The position numbers were made by a program, and so were the translations under genes. This document shows, in pieces, positions 10,980 through 23,201 of a stretch of 64,000 bases of DNA. The stretch lies in the NCBI GenBank assembly GCA_009760885.1, contig WNKJ01000210.1, positions 1 to 64,000 on the forward strand. The letters are read 5' to 3'. The DNA comes from Achatina immaculata. Taxonomy: Eukaryota; Mollusca; Gastropoda; Stylommatophora; Achatinidae. The notes below the pieces were generated by a model. It did no database searches, was not told the origin of the DNA, and was given only the letters and a program-made list of their open reading frames with translations. The stretch's first letter is position 1, and each line of letters begins with the position of its first letter.

Positions 10980-12660
10980 CATTAGCAAAACTGGAACCTG
11001 ATTAACATCAGGTAAAGACCATAAGCAAAGATGGGCTAAATATTTTCAATAAATACTTAATGGACCACCCCCCAAATGAATTGATAAACCTTGAAACCGA
11101 CTTACCAACCCCACAACTAAATGTCAACCTAGATGAAATTACATTGCATAAAATTCAAACAGCAGTGAATTTAATGGATAACAGCAAAGCTGCAGGTGAA
11201 GATGAAATAACACCCGAAATGTTAAAAGCTATCAATAGTGACAACATGAGACAACTACAGAAAATATTTAACAAGATTTGGAAAGAAGAAAAGGTCTCTT
11301 CTAAATGGAAAAAAGGAACCATTGTTAAAATACCAAAATAAAAGGCAGCCTTAGCGACTGCAACAATTGGAGAGGAGTAACCTTACTATCAGTTATGTCA
11401 AAAGTATTTTGCAAAGTCATTTTGAATAGACTTAAAGATATAGTGGATATCTCAATGAGAGAAGAACAAGCAGGATTTCTAAAAGGGAGAAGCTGTCTCG
11501 ACCAGATCTTTAAGAATAATACTTTAAGAACATATTGAAAAGCAGAAACCATTTATACTGAACTTCATAGACATTAAAAAGATATCTCATAGCATACACA
11601 GAGATTCGTTATGGAGAATTTTAAGACTATATGAAATAGCATCTAAAATTATGAACATCATTAAGGACCTCTACAAATGATATGATTGTGAGTCAAAAAC
11701 AGAAGAAGGGATCAGCGAATGGTTCCAGATTGAAACATAGGTGAAGCAAGAATGTATACCATCCCATTTGCTTTTTGGAATTGCAACAGACTTCATAATA
11801 AAAAAAATGCTGCACAGATAACATAGGTATTGCTAGGGTATATGGGACCCAAATAGAAGATCTTGATTTTGCTGATGATATAACTCTTATCAGTAACAAT
11901 GTGAATTCCATGCAAAGAAAAAAAACAGATATCCTGTCTTCACTGACTAGCAAAATAGAACTTGAAATTAACAAGAACAAAACAAAAATAGTGAAACTTC
12001 CCATTAATCAAACTGGAAAAATACACGTAGAAGAAGGGATATCTGTTGAAGAAGTCAATCAATTGTCATACCTTGGCAGCTGCACAGACCAAGATGGTGA
12101 CACCAAAAACAAAGTTAGAATTGCAAAAGCAGCTTCAATCTTCAAGAATCTTGAGACCATATGGAATTCAAAAGTTACAAGCACAAACACCAAGTTAAGA
12201 TTATTCATTCCAATGTAATATTCACCCTCATTTGTGCATGCGAAAGCTGGAAAACAACTAAAGAAACAGACACTAAATTAGACTCTTTTGAAAACAAATG
12301 CATAAGGAAAATACTTGGTATAAAGTGGAACGAATTCAAGAACAGTGTAGAGATAAGACAGATGAGCGAACAACAGCCAGTCTCATGGGTGATCAGGAAA
12401 AGGAGATGGACATGTTGGTCACGTGATGAGAAGAAACGATCGTATAATCCCAAAACAAGCTATCAAGTGGAACAGGCCAAAGAAAAAGAGGCCGACCACG
12501 TGAAACTCTATAGAGGACATTGTTAAGAGAGGCAAATTAATAGCTATAAAATCCCTTGATGAGGTTGAAAGACTCGCCGAAAACAGAAAAAAATTGGCGA
12601 ACAACATTAAGAGGCCTAGGTGACGTTTACTGGCACAGGAAGGATATAAGATATAAAATA
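10980..12660 (+). mobile_element. LINE-B, RTE/BovB-like, RT to 3' end
   Basis: Readable in order: RWAKYF linker; RT block NSKAAGEDEITPEMLKA; KEEKVSSKWKKGTIVKIPK; EEQAGF; DLDFADDI catalytic box (about 11860); YLGSCTDQDGD; then CESWKTTKE, IKWNEFKNS and PVSWVIRKRRWT. Stops and frameshifts occur from the RT core onward, so it is dead. It lacks the endonuclease, so it is 5'-truncated. No obvious microsatellite tail follows the final GGATATAAGATAT-like segment. Confidence 0.88.
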
Positions 12661-13007
12661 AGTTGAACACGATTTAGTGGCATTAGGTTTTCATGTTCTC
12701 TATTTTAGCCTGATTTCTGTCAGATCTAGTACGGTTTCACAACAACAGACTTTTTTAGCCTTGGTAAAGACCCTGTTAACTCTCGATGCAGCCCGAAATG
12801 ATTTCCACTTGAGCCTCTTGCAAGTTTGCACGTATGTCTTCTACAGGGAAGTATTCAAATCTCAAAGGATAATCTTTACTTCGTAGAAGCACATTACTAC
12901 TGTTTGAATAATTATGGTATAAGTATATAACTATACAGGAAACCAGCCCAGTAAAGCTGTGATAACAAAATCTATGAACAAGGAACAAATAAGAACTGCT
13001 CTAGTTT
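12661..13007. other. intergenic, no gene seen
   Basis: Spacer between LINE-B and the large minisatellite. Nothing recognised. Confidence 0.5.
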
Positions 13008-16000
13008 CTGAAGTTTCCTGCTATAGTGTTCATACTCTCAAGTTTCTTGCTAGAATGTTCATGTTCTCAAGTTTTCCTGCTAGAGTGTTCATGTTCTCAA
13101 ATTTCCTGCTAGAGTGTTCATGTTCTAAAGTTTCCTGCTAGAGTGTTCATATTCTCAAGTTTCCTGCTATGGTGTTCATATTTTCAAGTTTCCTGCTATG
13201 GTGTTCATATTCTCAAGTTTCCTGCTAGAGTGTTCATATTCTCAAGTTTCTTGCTAGAGTGTTCATATTCTCAAGTTTCCTGCTATGGTGTTCATATTCT
13301 CAAGTTTCTTGCTAGAGTGTTCATGTTCTCAAGTTTTCCTGCTAGAGTGTTCATGTCCTAAAGTTTCCTGCTATAGTGTTCATATTCTCAAGTTTCCTGC
13401 TAGAGTGTTCATATTCTCAAGTTTCCTGCTAGAGTGTTCATATTCTCAAGTTTCTTGCTAGAGTGTTCATGTTCTAAAGTTTCCTGCTAGAGTGTTCATA
13501 TTCTCAAGTTTCCTGCTAGAGTGTTCATGTTCTAAAGTTTCCTGCTAGAGTGTTCATATTCTCAAGTTTCCTGCTAGAGTGTTCATATTCTCAAGTTTCC
13601 TGCTAGGGTGTTCATATTCTCAAGTTTCTTGCTAGAGTGTTCATGTTCTGAAGTTTCCTGCTAGAGTGTTCATATTTTCAAGTTTCCTGCTAGGGTGTTC
13701 ATATTCTCAAGTTTCTTGCTAGGGTGTTCATATTCTCAAGTTTCTTGCTAGAGTGTTCATGTTCTAAAGTTTCCTGCTAGAGTGTTCATGTTCTAAAGTT
13801 TCCTGCTATGGTGTTCATATTCTCAAGTTTCCTGCTAGGGTGTTCATATTCTCAAGTTTCTTGCTAGAGTGTTCATATTCTCAAGTTTCTTGCTAGAGTG
13901 TTCATGTTCTCAAGTTTTCCTGCTAGAGTGTTCATGTTCTAAAGTTTCCTGCTAGAGTGTTCATATTCTCAAGTTTCCTGCTAGGGTGTTCATATTCTCA
14001 AGTTTCCTGCTATGGTGTTCATATTCTCAAGTTTCTTGCTAGAGTGTTCATGTTCTCAAGTTTTCCTGCTAGAGTGTTCATGTTCTAAAGTTTCCTGCTA
14101 TAGTGTTCATATTTTCAAGTTTCCTGCTAGAGTGTTCATGTTCTAAAGTTTCCTGCTAGAGTGTTCATGTTCTAAAGTTTCCTGCTAGAGTGTTCATGTT
14201 CTAAAGTTTCCTGCTATAGTGTTCATATTCTCAAGTTTCCTGCTAGAGTGTTCATATTCTCAAGTTTCCTGCTAGAGTGTTCATATTTTCAAGTTTCCTG
14301 CTAGAGTGTTCATATTCTCAAGTTTCTTGCTAGAGTGTTCATATTCTCAAGTTTCTTGCTAGAGTGTTCATATTTTCAAGTTTCCTGCTAGAGTGTTCAT
14401 GTTCTAAAGTTTCCTGCTAGGGTGTTCATATTCTCAAGTTTCCTGCTAGAGTGTTCATATTCTCAAGTTTCCTGCTAGAGTGTTCATATTCTCAAGTTTC
14501 TTGCTAGAGTGTTCATATTCTCAAGTTTCCTGCTAGAGTGTTCATATTCTCAAGTTTCTTGCTAGAGTGTTCATATTCTCAAGTTTCTTGCTAGAGTGTT
14601 CATGTTCTAAAGTTTCCTGCTAGGGTGTTCATATTCTCAAGTTTCCTGCTATGGTGTTCATATTCTCAAGTTTCCTGCTAGGGTGTTCATATTCTCAAGT
14701 TTCTTGCTAGAGTGTTCATGTTCTAAAGTTTCCTGCTAGAGTGTTCATATTCTCAAGTTTCTTGCTAGAGTGTTCATATTTTCAAGTTTCCTGCTAGAGT
14801 GTTCATATTTTCAAGTTTCCTGCTAGAGTGTTCATGTTCTAAAGTTTCCTGCTAGAGTGTTCATATTCTCAAGTTTCCTGCTAGAGTGTTCATATTCTCA
14901 AGTTTCCTGCTAGAGTGTTCATATTCTCAAGTTTCTTGCTAGAGTGTTCATATTCTCAAGTTTCTTGCTAGAGTGTTCATGTTCTAAAGTTTCCTGCTAG
15001 GGTGTTCATATTCTCAAGTTTCCTGCTAGAGTGTTCATATTCTCAAGTTTCCTGCTAGAGTGTTCATATTTTCAAGTTTCCTGCTAGAGTGTTCATGTTC
15101 TAAAGTTTCCTGCTATGGTGTTCATATTTTCAAGTTTCCTGCTAGAGTGTTCATATTTTCAAGTTTCCTGCTAGAGTGTTCATGTTCTAAAGTTTCCTGC
15201 TAGAGTGTTCATATTCTCAAGTTTCCTGCAAGAGTGTTCATGTTCACAAATTTCCAGCTAGAGTGTTCACGTTCTAAAGTTTCCTGCTAGAGTGTTCATA
15301 TTCTCAAGTTTCCTGCTAGGGTGTTCATATTCTCAAGTTTCCTGCTATGGTGTTCATATTTTCAAGTTTCCTGCTAGGGTGTTCATATTCTCAAGTTTCC
15401 TGCTATGGTGTTCATATTTTCAAGTTTCCTGCTATGGTGTTCATATTCTCAAGTTTCCTGCTAGAGTGTTCATGTTCTCAAGTTTCTTGCTAGGGTGTTC
15501 ATATTCTCAAGTTTCTTGCTAGAGTGTTCATATTCTCAAGTTTCTTGCTAGAGTGTTCATGTTCTAAAGTTTCCTGCTATGGTGTTCATATTTTCAAGTT
15601 TCCTGCTAGAGTGTTCATGTTCTAAAGTTTCCTGCTAGAGTGTTCATGTTCTAAAGTTTCCTGCTATGGTGTTCATATTTTCAAGTTTCCTGCTAGAGTG
15701 TTCATATTCTCAAGTTTCCTGCTAGAGTGTTCATATTTTCAAGTTTCCTGCTATGGTGTTCATATTCTCAAGTTTCTTGCTAGAGTGTTCATATTCTCAA
15801 GTTTCTTGCTAGAGTGTTCATATTCTCAAGTTTCCTGCTAGAGTGTTCATATTCTCAAGTTTCCTGCTAGAGTGTTCATATTCTCAAGTTTCCTGCTAGA
15901 GTGTTCATATTTTCAAGTTTCCTGCTAGAGTGTTCATATTCTCAAGTTTCCTGCTAGGGTGTTCATATTCTCAAGTTTCCTGCTAGAGTGTTCATATTGT

Positions 16001-16420
16001 CAAGTTTCCTGCTAGAGTGTTCATGTTCTAAAGTTTCCTGCTAGAGTGTTCATGTTCTAAAGTTTCCTGCTAGAGTGTTCATATTTTCAAGTTTCCTGCT
16101 ATGGTGTTCATATTTTCAAGTTTCCTGCTAGGGTGTTCATATTCTCAAGTTTCTTGCTAGAGTGTTCATATTCTCAAGTTTCTTGCTAGAGTGTTCATAT
16201 TCTCAAGTTTCTTGCTAGAGTGTTCATATTCTCAAGTTTCCTGCTAGAGTGTTCATATTCTCAAGTTTCCTGCTAGAGTGTTCATATTCTCAAGTTTCTT
16301 GCTAGAGTGTTCATATTCTCAAGTTTCCTGCTATGGTGTTCATATTTTCAAGTTTCCTGCTAGGGTGTTCATATTCTCAAGTTTCTTGCTAGAGTGTTCA
16401 TGTTCTAAAGTTTCCTGTTA
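13008..16420. repeat. 29-bp minisatellite, major array (~117 units)
   Basis: 3.4 kb of uninterrupted 29-bp (occasionally 30-bp) units with core GTTCATATTCTCAAGTTTCC and TGCTAGAG. At least three sub-variants (CATATTCTCAAG, CATGTTCTAAAG, CATATTTTCAAG) are intermixed, and GCTAGAG alternates with GCTAGGG and GCTATGG. Since 29 is not a multiple of 3, three units make an 87-nt coding period; long open frames in it are chance products and not genes. Confidence 0.98.
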
Positions 16421-17679
16421 TTGTCTACACAGCGTCCTCTGAAAGAGATGTGATCGTTATACAACATTTTAAAACCCGCACAGTGAATCATATTATATCA
16501 GTTTATAACAATATGTTATTAGATGCATTTTCATTTTGCAACATTATTTCTTTGTACTAAGTACAATTAAAATTTAACACAGGACATCGGAGTCAGTGAA
16601 TACGGCGTCGTCATTCTCATTATTCGGCTGTTAGTAATCGCTCCTTTACCACGGTCAGAAGAAGGTAGCTTTCATTATCTTTATTTGTGCTAAAACTTCT
16701 TTCATTATTCTACTACCAGTTATAGTTACGAAAACTCTAAAAGCAATCCATACATTTGATAGTGTATTCTGAAGATTATTCATTTTAAATCTGTAGATGA
16801 TCTGGAATAAAATTACCGGGAGATTGTCATGAAATTGTTTGTTACTTTCTAAGCTGTATTGTCTGCTTGTATCAGGTAAATCTACCAACATGACACAAAG
16901 ATATTGTAATGTAAATGTAATTGTTAGGTGCTGGATCATCATACTGAAAAACTATTGATATCACTGACATCGTAATCTTGATTTTCATATGCAGATGTTG
17001 TAAATAAAACTGAATTGGCAGTGTTTTTAGAAGATCACTTTATCATATGGCGTGAAGTTATGTTTTGGGTGCTGCTGTGAATGCTTGAGTAGAGTACTAT
17101 TTGTTGACATGTCCTACTTGAAGTGACCGCCGTCACCACTTTCTTACTGGAGGATTCTTTATCAGTTACAGACGAAAAATGTTACATAATATATTTGTCA
17201 GTGTGTGCTCTCCTGCAAGTGCCGTGTAAAGTTAAAGCTCGCGGCTGTTTGTTTATATACCCAGGCTTATGAGGTGATCTAACCTGTCGTTTGAGCACAT
17301 ATGAGACCGTGAAATAAGTGTTGTTTGCTTGGGATGTGTGATAGAAATCTGAGAGTGAGTTTTGTGTAGAGTTAAGATGTTCTGAGTCTGAGAGTCTTCG
17401 TGTAATTTTCTGTGTGAGAGGTCGCGTTTTGTGTTCAAGTCCAGAACATGACATTGACATGTATAGAACAGAAAATAAGATAAACATGCACATAATAAAG
17501 AATAAGATAAACATGCACATAATAAAGAATAAGATAAACATGCACACAATAAAGAATAAGATAAACGCGTTTAACGGCAGCTCAAAATAAATAAGTAATT
17601 AAGAAAAACGTAATATTAGGAGCTAGAATACTAAATAGACAAAATAAAATAAAAGTGCATTATTTATTCATGATTTGAT
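16421..17679. other. intergenic with a small 27-bp repeat
   Basis: No gene recognised. The only structure seen is the 27-bp tandem repeat listed separately. Confidence 0.5.
17470..17567. repeat. 27-bp tandem repeat, about 3.6 copies
   Basis: Unit core AATAAGATAAACATGCAC followed by ATAATAAAG. Being 9 codons long it gives a repeating open frame on the minus strand, but there is no sign of a protein. Confidence 0.92.
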
Positions 17680-18060
17680 TTGCGCAGTTTCATTGCCATG
17701 TCCAGACTGTTGTAAACTTCTTTTATCTCATCATCAGAGCTTTCTGAAGTTGGTGAATGAGATGTGAATGAGATTTGTGTCTATTAGGTGGCCCTGTAAT
17801 TTAACCATTAAAACTCTGTCTGATATGCACCAGAAGCCTTTCACAGTTCTTCCTGTCTTCTTATTCAATATTATGCCAACTCCATTTCTACGCTGGTTTT
17901 CTCTTGAATATATTATTTTGAAGTCTTTATGATCTCTGCTTCCTGCTCCAATCTATCTCATTTCACATAAACCAAGGATGTTAATTTCCAATCTTGTCAT
18001 TTCTTGTTCGATGTTTTTCAGTTTTCCAAGTTCTGTTAATGTTCTAATGTTCTATGTTGC
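17680..18060 (-). pseudogene. RTE-type LINE endonuclease (APE-like) fragment
   Basis: The minus strand reads NIRTLTELGKLKNIEQEM, then LEINILGLCEMR, RRNGVGIILNKK, VKGFWCISDRVLMVKLQGH, and after a frameshift TSESSDDEIKEVYNSLDMAM. This is the N-terminal half of the apurinic-type endonuclease that nicks target DNA in RTE/BovB elements. The conserved NIRTL asparagine and CEMR glutamate positions are present, but the frame has stops. It ends at about 17680 without RT, so this copy is truncated on its 3' side, which is unusual for a LINE. It may belong to LINE-A or LINE-B. Confidence 0.83.
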
Positions 18061-18598
18061 AATTACTGTGGTGTTACTTGTGTTTACTTTGCATAGGGTA
18101 GTTGGATGACGATCTGGTATCACCTGTCGCACGTGATAGTCCCTAACGGACGAGGTGGTTCCACTGTAACCCCCATTAACGTCGTTATGATTCAAAGAAT
18201 TGTGGATTGTCATGATTGTTCTTGAGAATGTACAGTGTTGCTTTCCCCTTGCCTTCCACCGGTTTGTTCATGGTTTACTCCACTAGCCTTTGGCTCTGGC
18301 CAGAGCCTACCTTACAAGGCAGCAGGGGGTTTGAAATCAGAGTTTTCCTTCTCCTAGATGAGCCACCAACCAACCAAGACTAACGAGTCTCATCTACCCG
18401 AAGCGTCTGGTTTTCCGGCGTCAGATATTCACCTTTCGCCCCTTCTCCTGTTAGTTTAAGAAATTCCGCCACGAGAAGGCCAGGAGCTTGACTTGGGCTG
18501 TTAGAGGCGATTTGAGACTCACGTCTTTGCAACATTTAATTGAAGTAGAGAGCTTATCCTCCACCCGACCTCCGGGTAATAAAGTCCTCAGAACCATC
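18061..18598 (-). other. probable LINE 5' UTR upstream of the endonuclease
   Basis: Lies directly upstream of the endonuclease on the minus strand. Its outer ~210 bp (18380-18598) matches 52885-53038, including CCCCTTCTCCTGT and GAAGGCCAGGAGCT, and both copies end at the same AGTCCT(C/T)AGAACCATC. A shared terminus beside an endonuclease suggests this is the true 5' end of the LINE. It holds an 8-bp inverted repeat (18355-18362 with 18389-18396) also present in the other copy. Confidence 0.65.
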
Positions 18599-19724
18599 TG
18601 AAAAATAAAATATATTAATTACAAACTCAACAATGACTGCTATCCCAGTCAGATTTAGTACCCCATCTTCGGCCCTTCCTTTGTGTATGAATGCTATATT
18701 TCTGTTAGATTTGTCACATAAATTACACGCAGGATATGCCAGGCAAAAGTAGCATTTCGGAAACTGGTATCCATCTTGTGCAACAAGTCCTTGTCATTGA
18801 ATGTAAAAAAGAAAGTAGTACAGTGAAACTATTACACTATTGAACCTATTTTGTTTTACGATTTAACAAGTTCTGGACCAGTTCACTTCAGTTCGTGTTA
18901 ATACTCTCAGACGTACTCACGAAGAGTGACAAAATGTCACTAGAGATTGCTGAAGTAATTTATTTTCTTTCTGTAGAAGTTTCTAGTCACATATTTTCCA
19001 CACTCTCACCATAATTTAATGACACACTAACAGCTTTTGGGTATAAGTTTATAACAAGACATAATATATAAATATAGTCAGAGAGACCGCGGTGAAGCTG
19101 TGATAACAAAATGTTAAATCTGTTTAGTAACAGCTTTATTAGTTAACGTGCGTGAGGCTGTCAACTTCTGTTTTAAACTTAAATGCTACAAAAACATGCA
19201 TAACAAAGACATAGGGAAAGAAGATAACATATGATTTCATATCAGTGACATACAGCAAAACTTATGAAAAAATATGGTAAGAAAAAGTGGGAGGACTTAG
19301 CAGTGACTTATAAGAAGCTAAGTCTGGGAGTCTATGATTTAATGAGAGAATTTCTCAAATGTATGTTTGCCTGGTTATGAAAACTTAAGAAAAATAAACA
19401 ACTTAAATTTCCTAAACACAGAAAACATTCATGTAACTATATCCATTCTAAATATTTCAAATAGCTGTTATCTTACATGTTACATTTTTTCTCGTGCCAT
19501 TAACCTTAACATAGATCTCGCATTGTAATTCGCGATGTTTTTTTTTTTCTGTTTTCTGTGAATTTTTCAAACTCTTAAAAATATCTTAAAGCACAGAATT
19601 ATACTCGTATATCAGATCCGCGACAAAAGCTGGTAATTCCTGGCAAAATTTAGGTACAGTAACAATTTTATAAACCACTGCAGTTCCTAATGTAATCAAT
19701 ATATGGGCATAGAACACTTCTATA
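18599..19724. other. intergenic, 5' side of receptor 2
   Basis: AT-rich, no gene recognised. Would contain the promoter of receptor 2. Confidence 0.5.
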
Positions 19725-20735
19725 ATGACAGAAAATAGCACAAATATTGTGATCAGCTGGAATATAGTCAGTGATGGTCAAATGCAGTTATTTGATGTCA
19801 TAAATACCATGTTTCTGTGTGGTTTTGTTAGTTTGTTGGGGATAGTAACAAATATAATAAATTTAATCATTTTTTATAGGCAAGGACTTAACACTACTAT
19901 AAACATTAGTTTATTTGCCATGACCATCTCTGATCTCTGCAGTCTGTTACTACAGCAGTGGAACATATTCTGGGTTAATCCTCTATTTGAAAATGACCAG
20001 GTACCTATGGTGTACGTAGATATACAGTACATCACTGCAGGCGTACCGCGAGAAGCCTTCGCTAGAATTACCTGCCTAATCACAGTCTACATCACGGCTG
20101 AGAGATGTCTGTGTATAACTTTTCCTTTACACGTCAAGCAGATGATTACTCCAAGAAGAACAACAGCGGTGATCTTCGTTATCTACATCGGGACTTGGAT
20201 AAGCGGACTTCCTTTGTACTGTACATCCCGTCTTGACTGGAAGTTCCATCCTTACCTGAACAAAACTCTGATAGGTTTGGTAACGACGCATGACAACGGT
20301 ACAGCTGAGGCTGCTGTTTACTTTATTTATGCTATTGTTGGATTTGTTGCCTTTTCTGCAATTGTGATGTTAACCTTGATACTAATCCGAAAACTGAGAC
20401 AGAAAAGTGCTTGGCGAAAAACTTCACATATCGGTCATGAAAAGTCAGAATCTTTGTCTAACAGAGACAGAAAAACAGTGATTATGATTGTTCTTATTTC
20501 TAGTATTTTAATCATTTGCTACACTCCCGCTGTTCTGTTATGCGTGACCACTTTTTGCGAACCGGAATTCAGTAGCAATGGCAGATATTTCAGTCTTTAT
20601 TTCATTCTTTGGTCCTCAGCTATTTTGTTTGAAAACATTAACTCTAGCGTTAATATTTTCTTGTACTTTAGGATGAGTGCAAACTACAGGAAAACGTTTA
20701 TACAGCTCTTTTCTGTATTGAGAAATCAGAAATAG
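19725..20735 (+). CDS. class A GPCR, putative gastropod chemosensory receptor 2
   Basis: Intact single-exon gene of 336 aa starting at ATG (MTENSTNIV), with an N-terminal NST glycosylation sequon. Seven hydrophobic segments lie at about 26-50, 60-83, 101-126, 148-168, 194-221, 251-275 and 290-315. The family core PREAFARITCLITVY (108-122) leads into AERC (125-128) at the DRY site and FPLHVKQMITPRRTT in loop 2. TM6 has CYTP (265-268); TM7 has NSSVNIFLY (306-314). The third loop is rich in Lys/Arg, typical for G-protein contact. It is very similar to receptor 1 through TM2-TM4. Its short leader differs from the others, and here the ATG is not directly preceded by CAG. No damage is seen, so it is probably expressed. 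The role is inferred from the family: sensing external chemicals at the cell surface. Confidence 0.94.
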   Translation: MTENSTNIVISWNIVSDGQMQLFDVINTMFLCGFVSLLGIVTNIINLIIFYRQGLNTTINISLFAMTISDLCSLLLQQWNIFWVNPLFENDQVPMVYVDIQYITAGVPREAFARITCLITVYITAERCLCITFPLHVKQMITPRRTTAVIFVIYIGTWISGLPLYCTSRLDWKFHPYLNKTLIGLVTTHDNGTAEAAVYFIYAIVGFVAFSAIVMLTLILIRKLRQKSAWRKTSHIGHEKSESLSNRDRKTVIMIVLISSILIICYTPAVLLCVTTFCEPEFSSNGRYFSLYFILWSSAILFENINSSVNIFLYFRMSANYRKTFIQLFSVLRNQK

Positions 20736-21245
20736 AAATTGTCAGTTGTTTTCAGATAAAATATAGCATCAGTGTAGAAAAGATAGAATAGGACGAATAA
20801 TAATACTTTGACAAATCTTGTCCTAGACGTTAACAGGAGAACTAGAACCAACAAAATGATATGTATTTAATAACATTTTATGGATTCTGTCAATTGTGGC
20901 ATACAAAATAGCTCCACAAAGATGTTTTGAGACAGGCCTAAATGAAACTCAAATTAAGGTCTTAAAATTAATGCATGCTCTTGTTAAATATGTAATGTTA
21001 CATTACCTCACTTGCTATATCTCCCCTAAATAAAACAAACATTATTTCGTTATCATCTTAAAGTTTTTTCATTGTATTAATTTGAAACCTGTCAGCCATG
21101 CATTCTCTGATATTAGGACACTTTTATGTATATCGAACGAGAAGGGAGTTAACTCCATATTTTTCCTGGGTGTTGTAAATGGAGTGAAGGTGTTTTATTG
21201 ACTTGAGTAATCTCAGCGTGGACAACAATAAAAGTGAAGTGTTCC
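20736..21245. other. intergenic, 3' side of receptor 2
   Basis: No gene recognised. The end of this stretch may belong to the Penelope-like element. Confidence 0.5.
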
Positions 21246-21349
21246 TCCCTCATTTTGTAAAACTGCACCATACACCTCTGTCTACCTTATTTATTTAAAC
21301 CAGTTTTACTGCAGTCGCCATCCCTTTTATCAGATATCTTGCTAAAAAC
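21246..21349 (+). repeat. direct repeat, left copy (possible Penelope pLTR)
   Basis: About 100 bp matching 24442-24552 in the same orientation. Shared blocks include GTAAAACTG, ACCATACACCTCTGT, CCAGTTTTAC and GCAGTCGC. Confidence 0.85.
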
Positions 21350-23201
21350 TGAACATTCCAGCACTCACATGTCCTGCTAACAACAGCAGCAGTTTTGGCT
21401 GCCGTATTTCGTTAACATATCGCTGGCCATTAGAGTACTATTAATAAACATTTACTGAGAGGGAAAACCTTAGTTCGCACTAGCCTAAACCAACACTGAG
21501 GCACTTCCATATCGATCCCGCTCAAGAACACGGTCATCACGTTATCTTTTGGCTTGTCTACTGTAAACAAGCATTCTGCCATCTACATAAAAGATTAGGT
21601 ATTCGTCAGAAACGATGACATCTCGTCAAGATCGACGACCTAAAAATCCGCGATTTTCAGCTCAGTTCAGGCCTGTGGGTCAGTAAGAAATTGGCCTCTG
21701 TATGGTCTCCGACATTTCAAGTTAAGAGCCTTTTTTCGCACATTTTGGTTACTGATACGTGCTCCGCTAGTCCCAATACAGTTCCTAGCCGAATGGAAGC
21801 AGGTAGGAAGCTGTCGTGTACATTAGCTGGCCATATGATCTGTCATGCATGGTTGTGGTCATTCATGGAATACTTGACCGGGGTCGGTCAGTGACACCAC
21901 CTGTGACGAAATAAAAGTCGATAGATAGTGACATGATGGACTCGTACCACTTGAGCCACCGCCCTACCTGTTGCTCTGCCTGTTAAAATGCCGATCGCCT
22001 GGTGTCGTTCATCGTTATTTAGTCGTGGCATCTTTTACCAGTTTGAATTTACAATAGGCTTTAGGCTCATTTGAAAGGACTTTATGTAGACTACAGAAAA
22101 AAAGCTCTTAAATTTTGAAAATCATGTAATCCATGTTCTTCAGTGAATTCGATATACTCCACCACTTTGTTACAAGTCCGTGGGACTCAATTTTCGCACG
22201 TGGGATAACGTTCTTGAACGTCCTGTGTCAGAATGATTATTCTGTTGCAGAATGGGGGTTTGACACCTGCTTGTTGTGGTCAAACGTTCTTGACCACAGC
22301 TCAGTTGTTTAAGTGAGCACCGAGGAATCGATATCTCCGTGTTCTGACTGGCTAGTCAGTCACGAGGTCTGGGCTGGCGGGATGCATGAAAACGTCAGTT
22401 CTGTGTGAGATGTCGTAGAGAACAGATAGTTCTGTTCTAGATATTGAAGTGAAAGGACTTGCTGGTTTTGTTCTCGAATATCTGCTAGGATTTGCTTGCT
22501 TCTTAATGTAAGTTTTTATGACTGGTTGTCATTTTCGGGACAAATGTGGTAGAGGTAGTATGTAGTAGTTTGTCCTTTTTAGGACATTTGACGCACCGTG
22601 TCATGTAGAGTTTGTGATTTGACTGTCCCCTTTTGGACAAAGTTTTGATTCCAGATTTAAAGGTACGGTGCATTTTCAATATATGTAAGGTTAGTATGTC
22701 TCCTTACGTTCTGTGTTATAGTGTGGATATCCCATGGCGATCTTAAATCGCCAGGACAGTATTTTTTTATTCCTTGCTGATTGTTCCATCACTTCAGTCA
22801 CCACGTTCATCTGCAACATTCATCGACAAGGTGCCTTTCTCATCATTAAACGTTCATTATCTTTTGTAACTGCTGGAATCCTGTGCTATTCGGATCTATA
22901 TGTCAGCTGTTGTGTTAGTGTTGAGGGTTCCTTATGCAAACTAGTCAGATTAATCTACTGACTTGTGTAATGTTTTGTCATAGGTTGTTTGTGATGTTGC
23001 ACGGTGTATATCAATGTAACGTCTTGTTGTCATTTGTATAGCAGTAATCCAATAACTGCTCTGTGAATAGTGATGTGAAGTAACCAGTCAAATACTTGTT
23101 ATCCTGCCTTGTAACACATTTACTCCCAGTGTATAGTTGTGTAGACGCAGTACGTGTTATAGTAGAGAAACACAAAGCCAAATACATGTAATACATCTTT
23201 A
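21350..23201. other. unassigned sequence upstream of Penelope-like remnant
   Basis: No RT motif of a Penelope element was recognised here, although the position would fit one. It contains two short perfect inverted repeats (ACGTTC with GAACGT near 22206-22219, and TGTGGTCAA with TTGACCACA at 22275-22298), and a possible decayed tRNA-like head at 21870-21975. Confidence 0.4.
21870..21975 (-). mobile_element. possible decayed tRNA-derived SINE head
   Basis: The minus strand has GGCGGTGGCTCAAGTGGTA, a good A-box-like stretch, but only a poor B-box candidate about 65 bp further on. No second copy was found in this window. Confidence 0.25.

Noticed and set aside
13143..15522. Open frames of 70-76 codons in the 29-bp minisatellite
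   Set aside because: They follow the repeat period (three units = 87 nt) and occur wherever stop-bearing variants happen to be absent; no protein features.
17182..17549. Frame with a repeated nine-residue hydrophobic motif
   Set aside because: Produced by the 27-bp tandem repeat; the rest has no recognisable homology.
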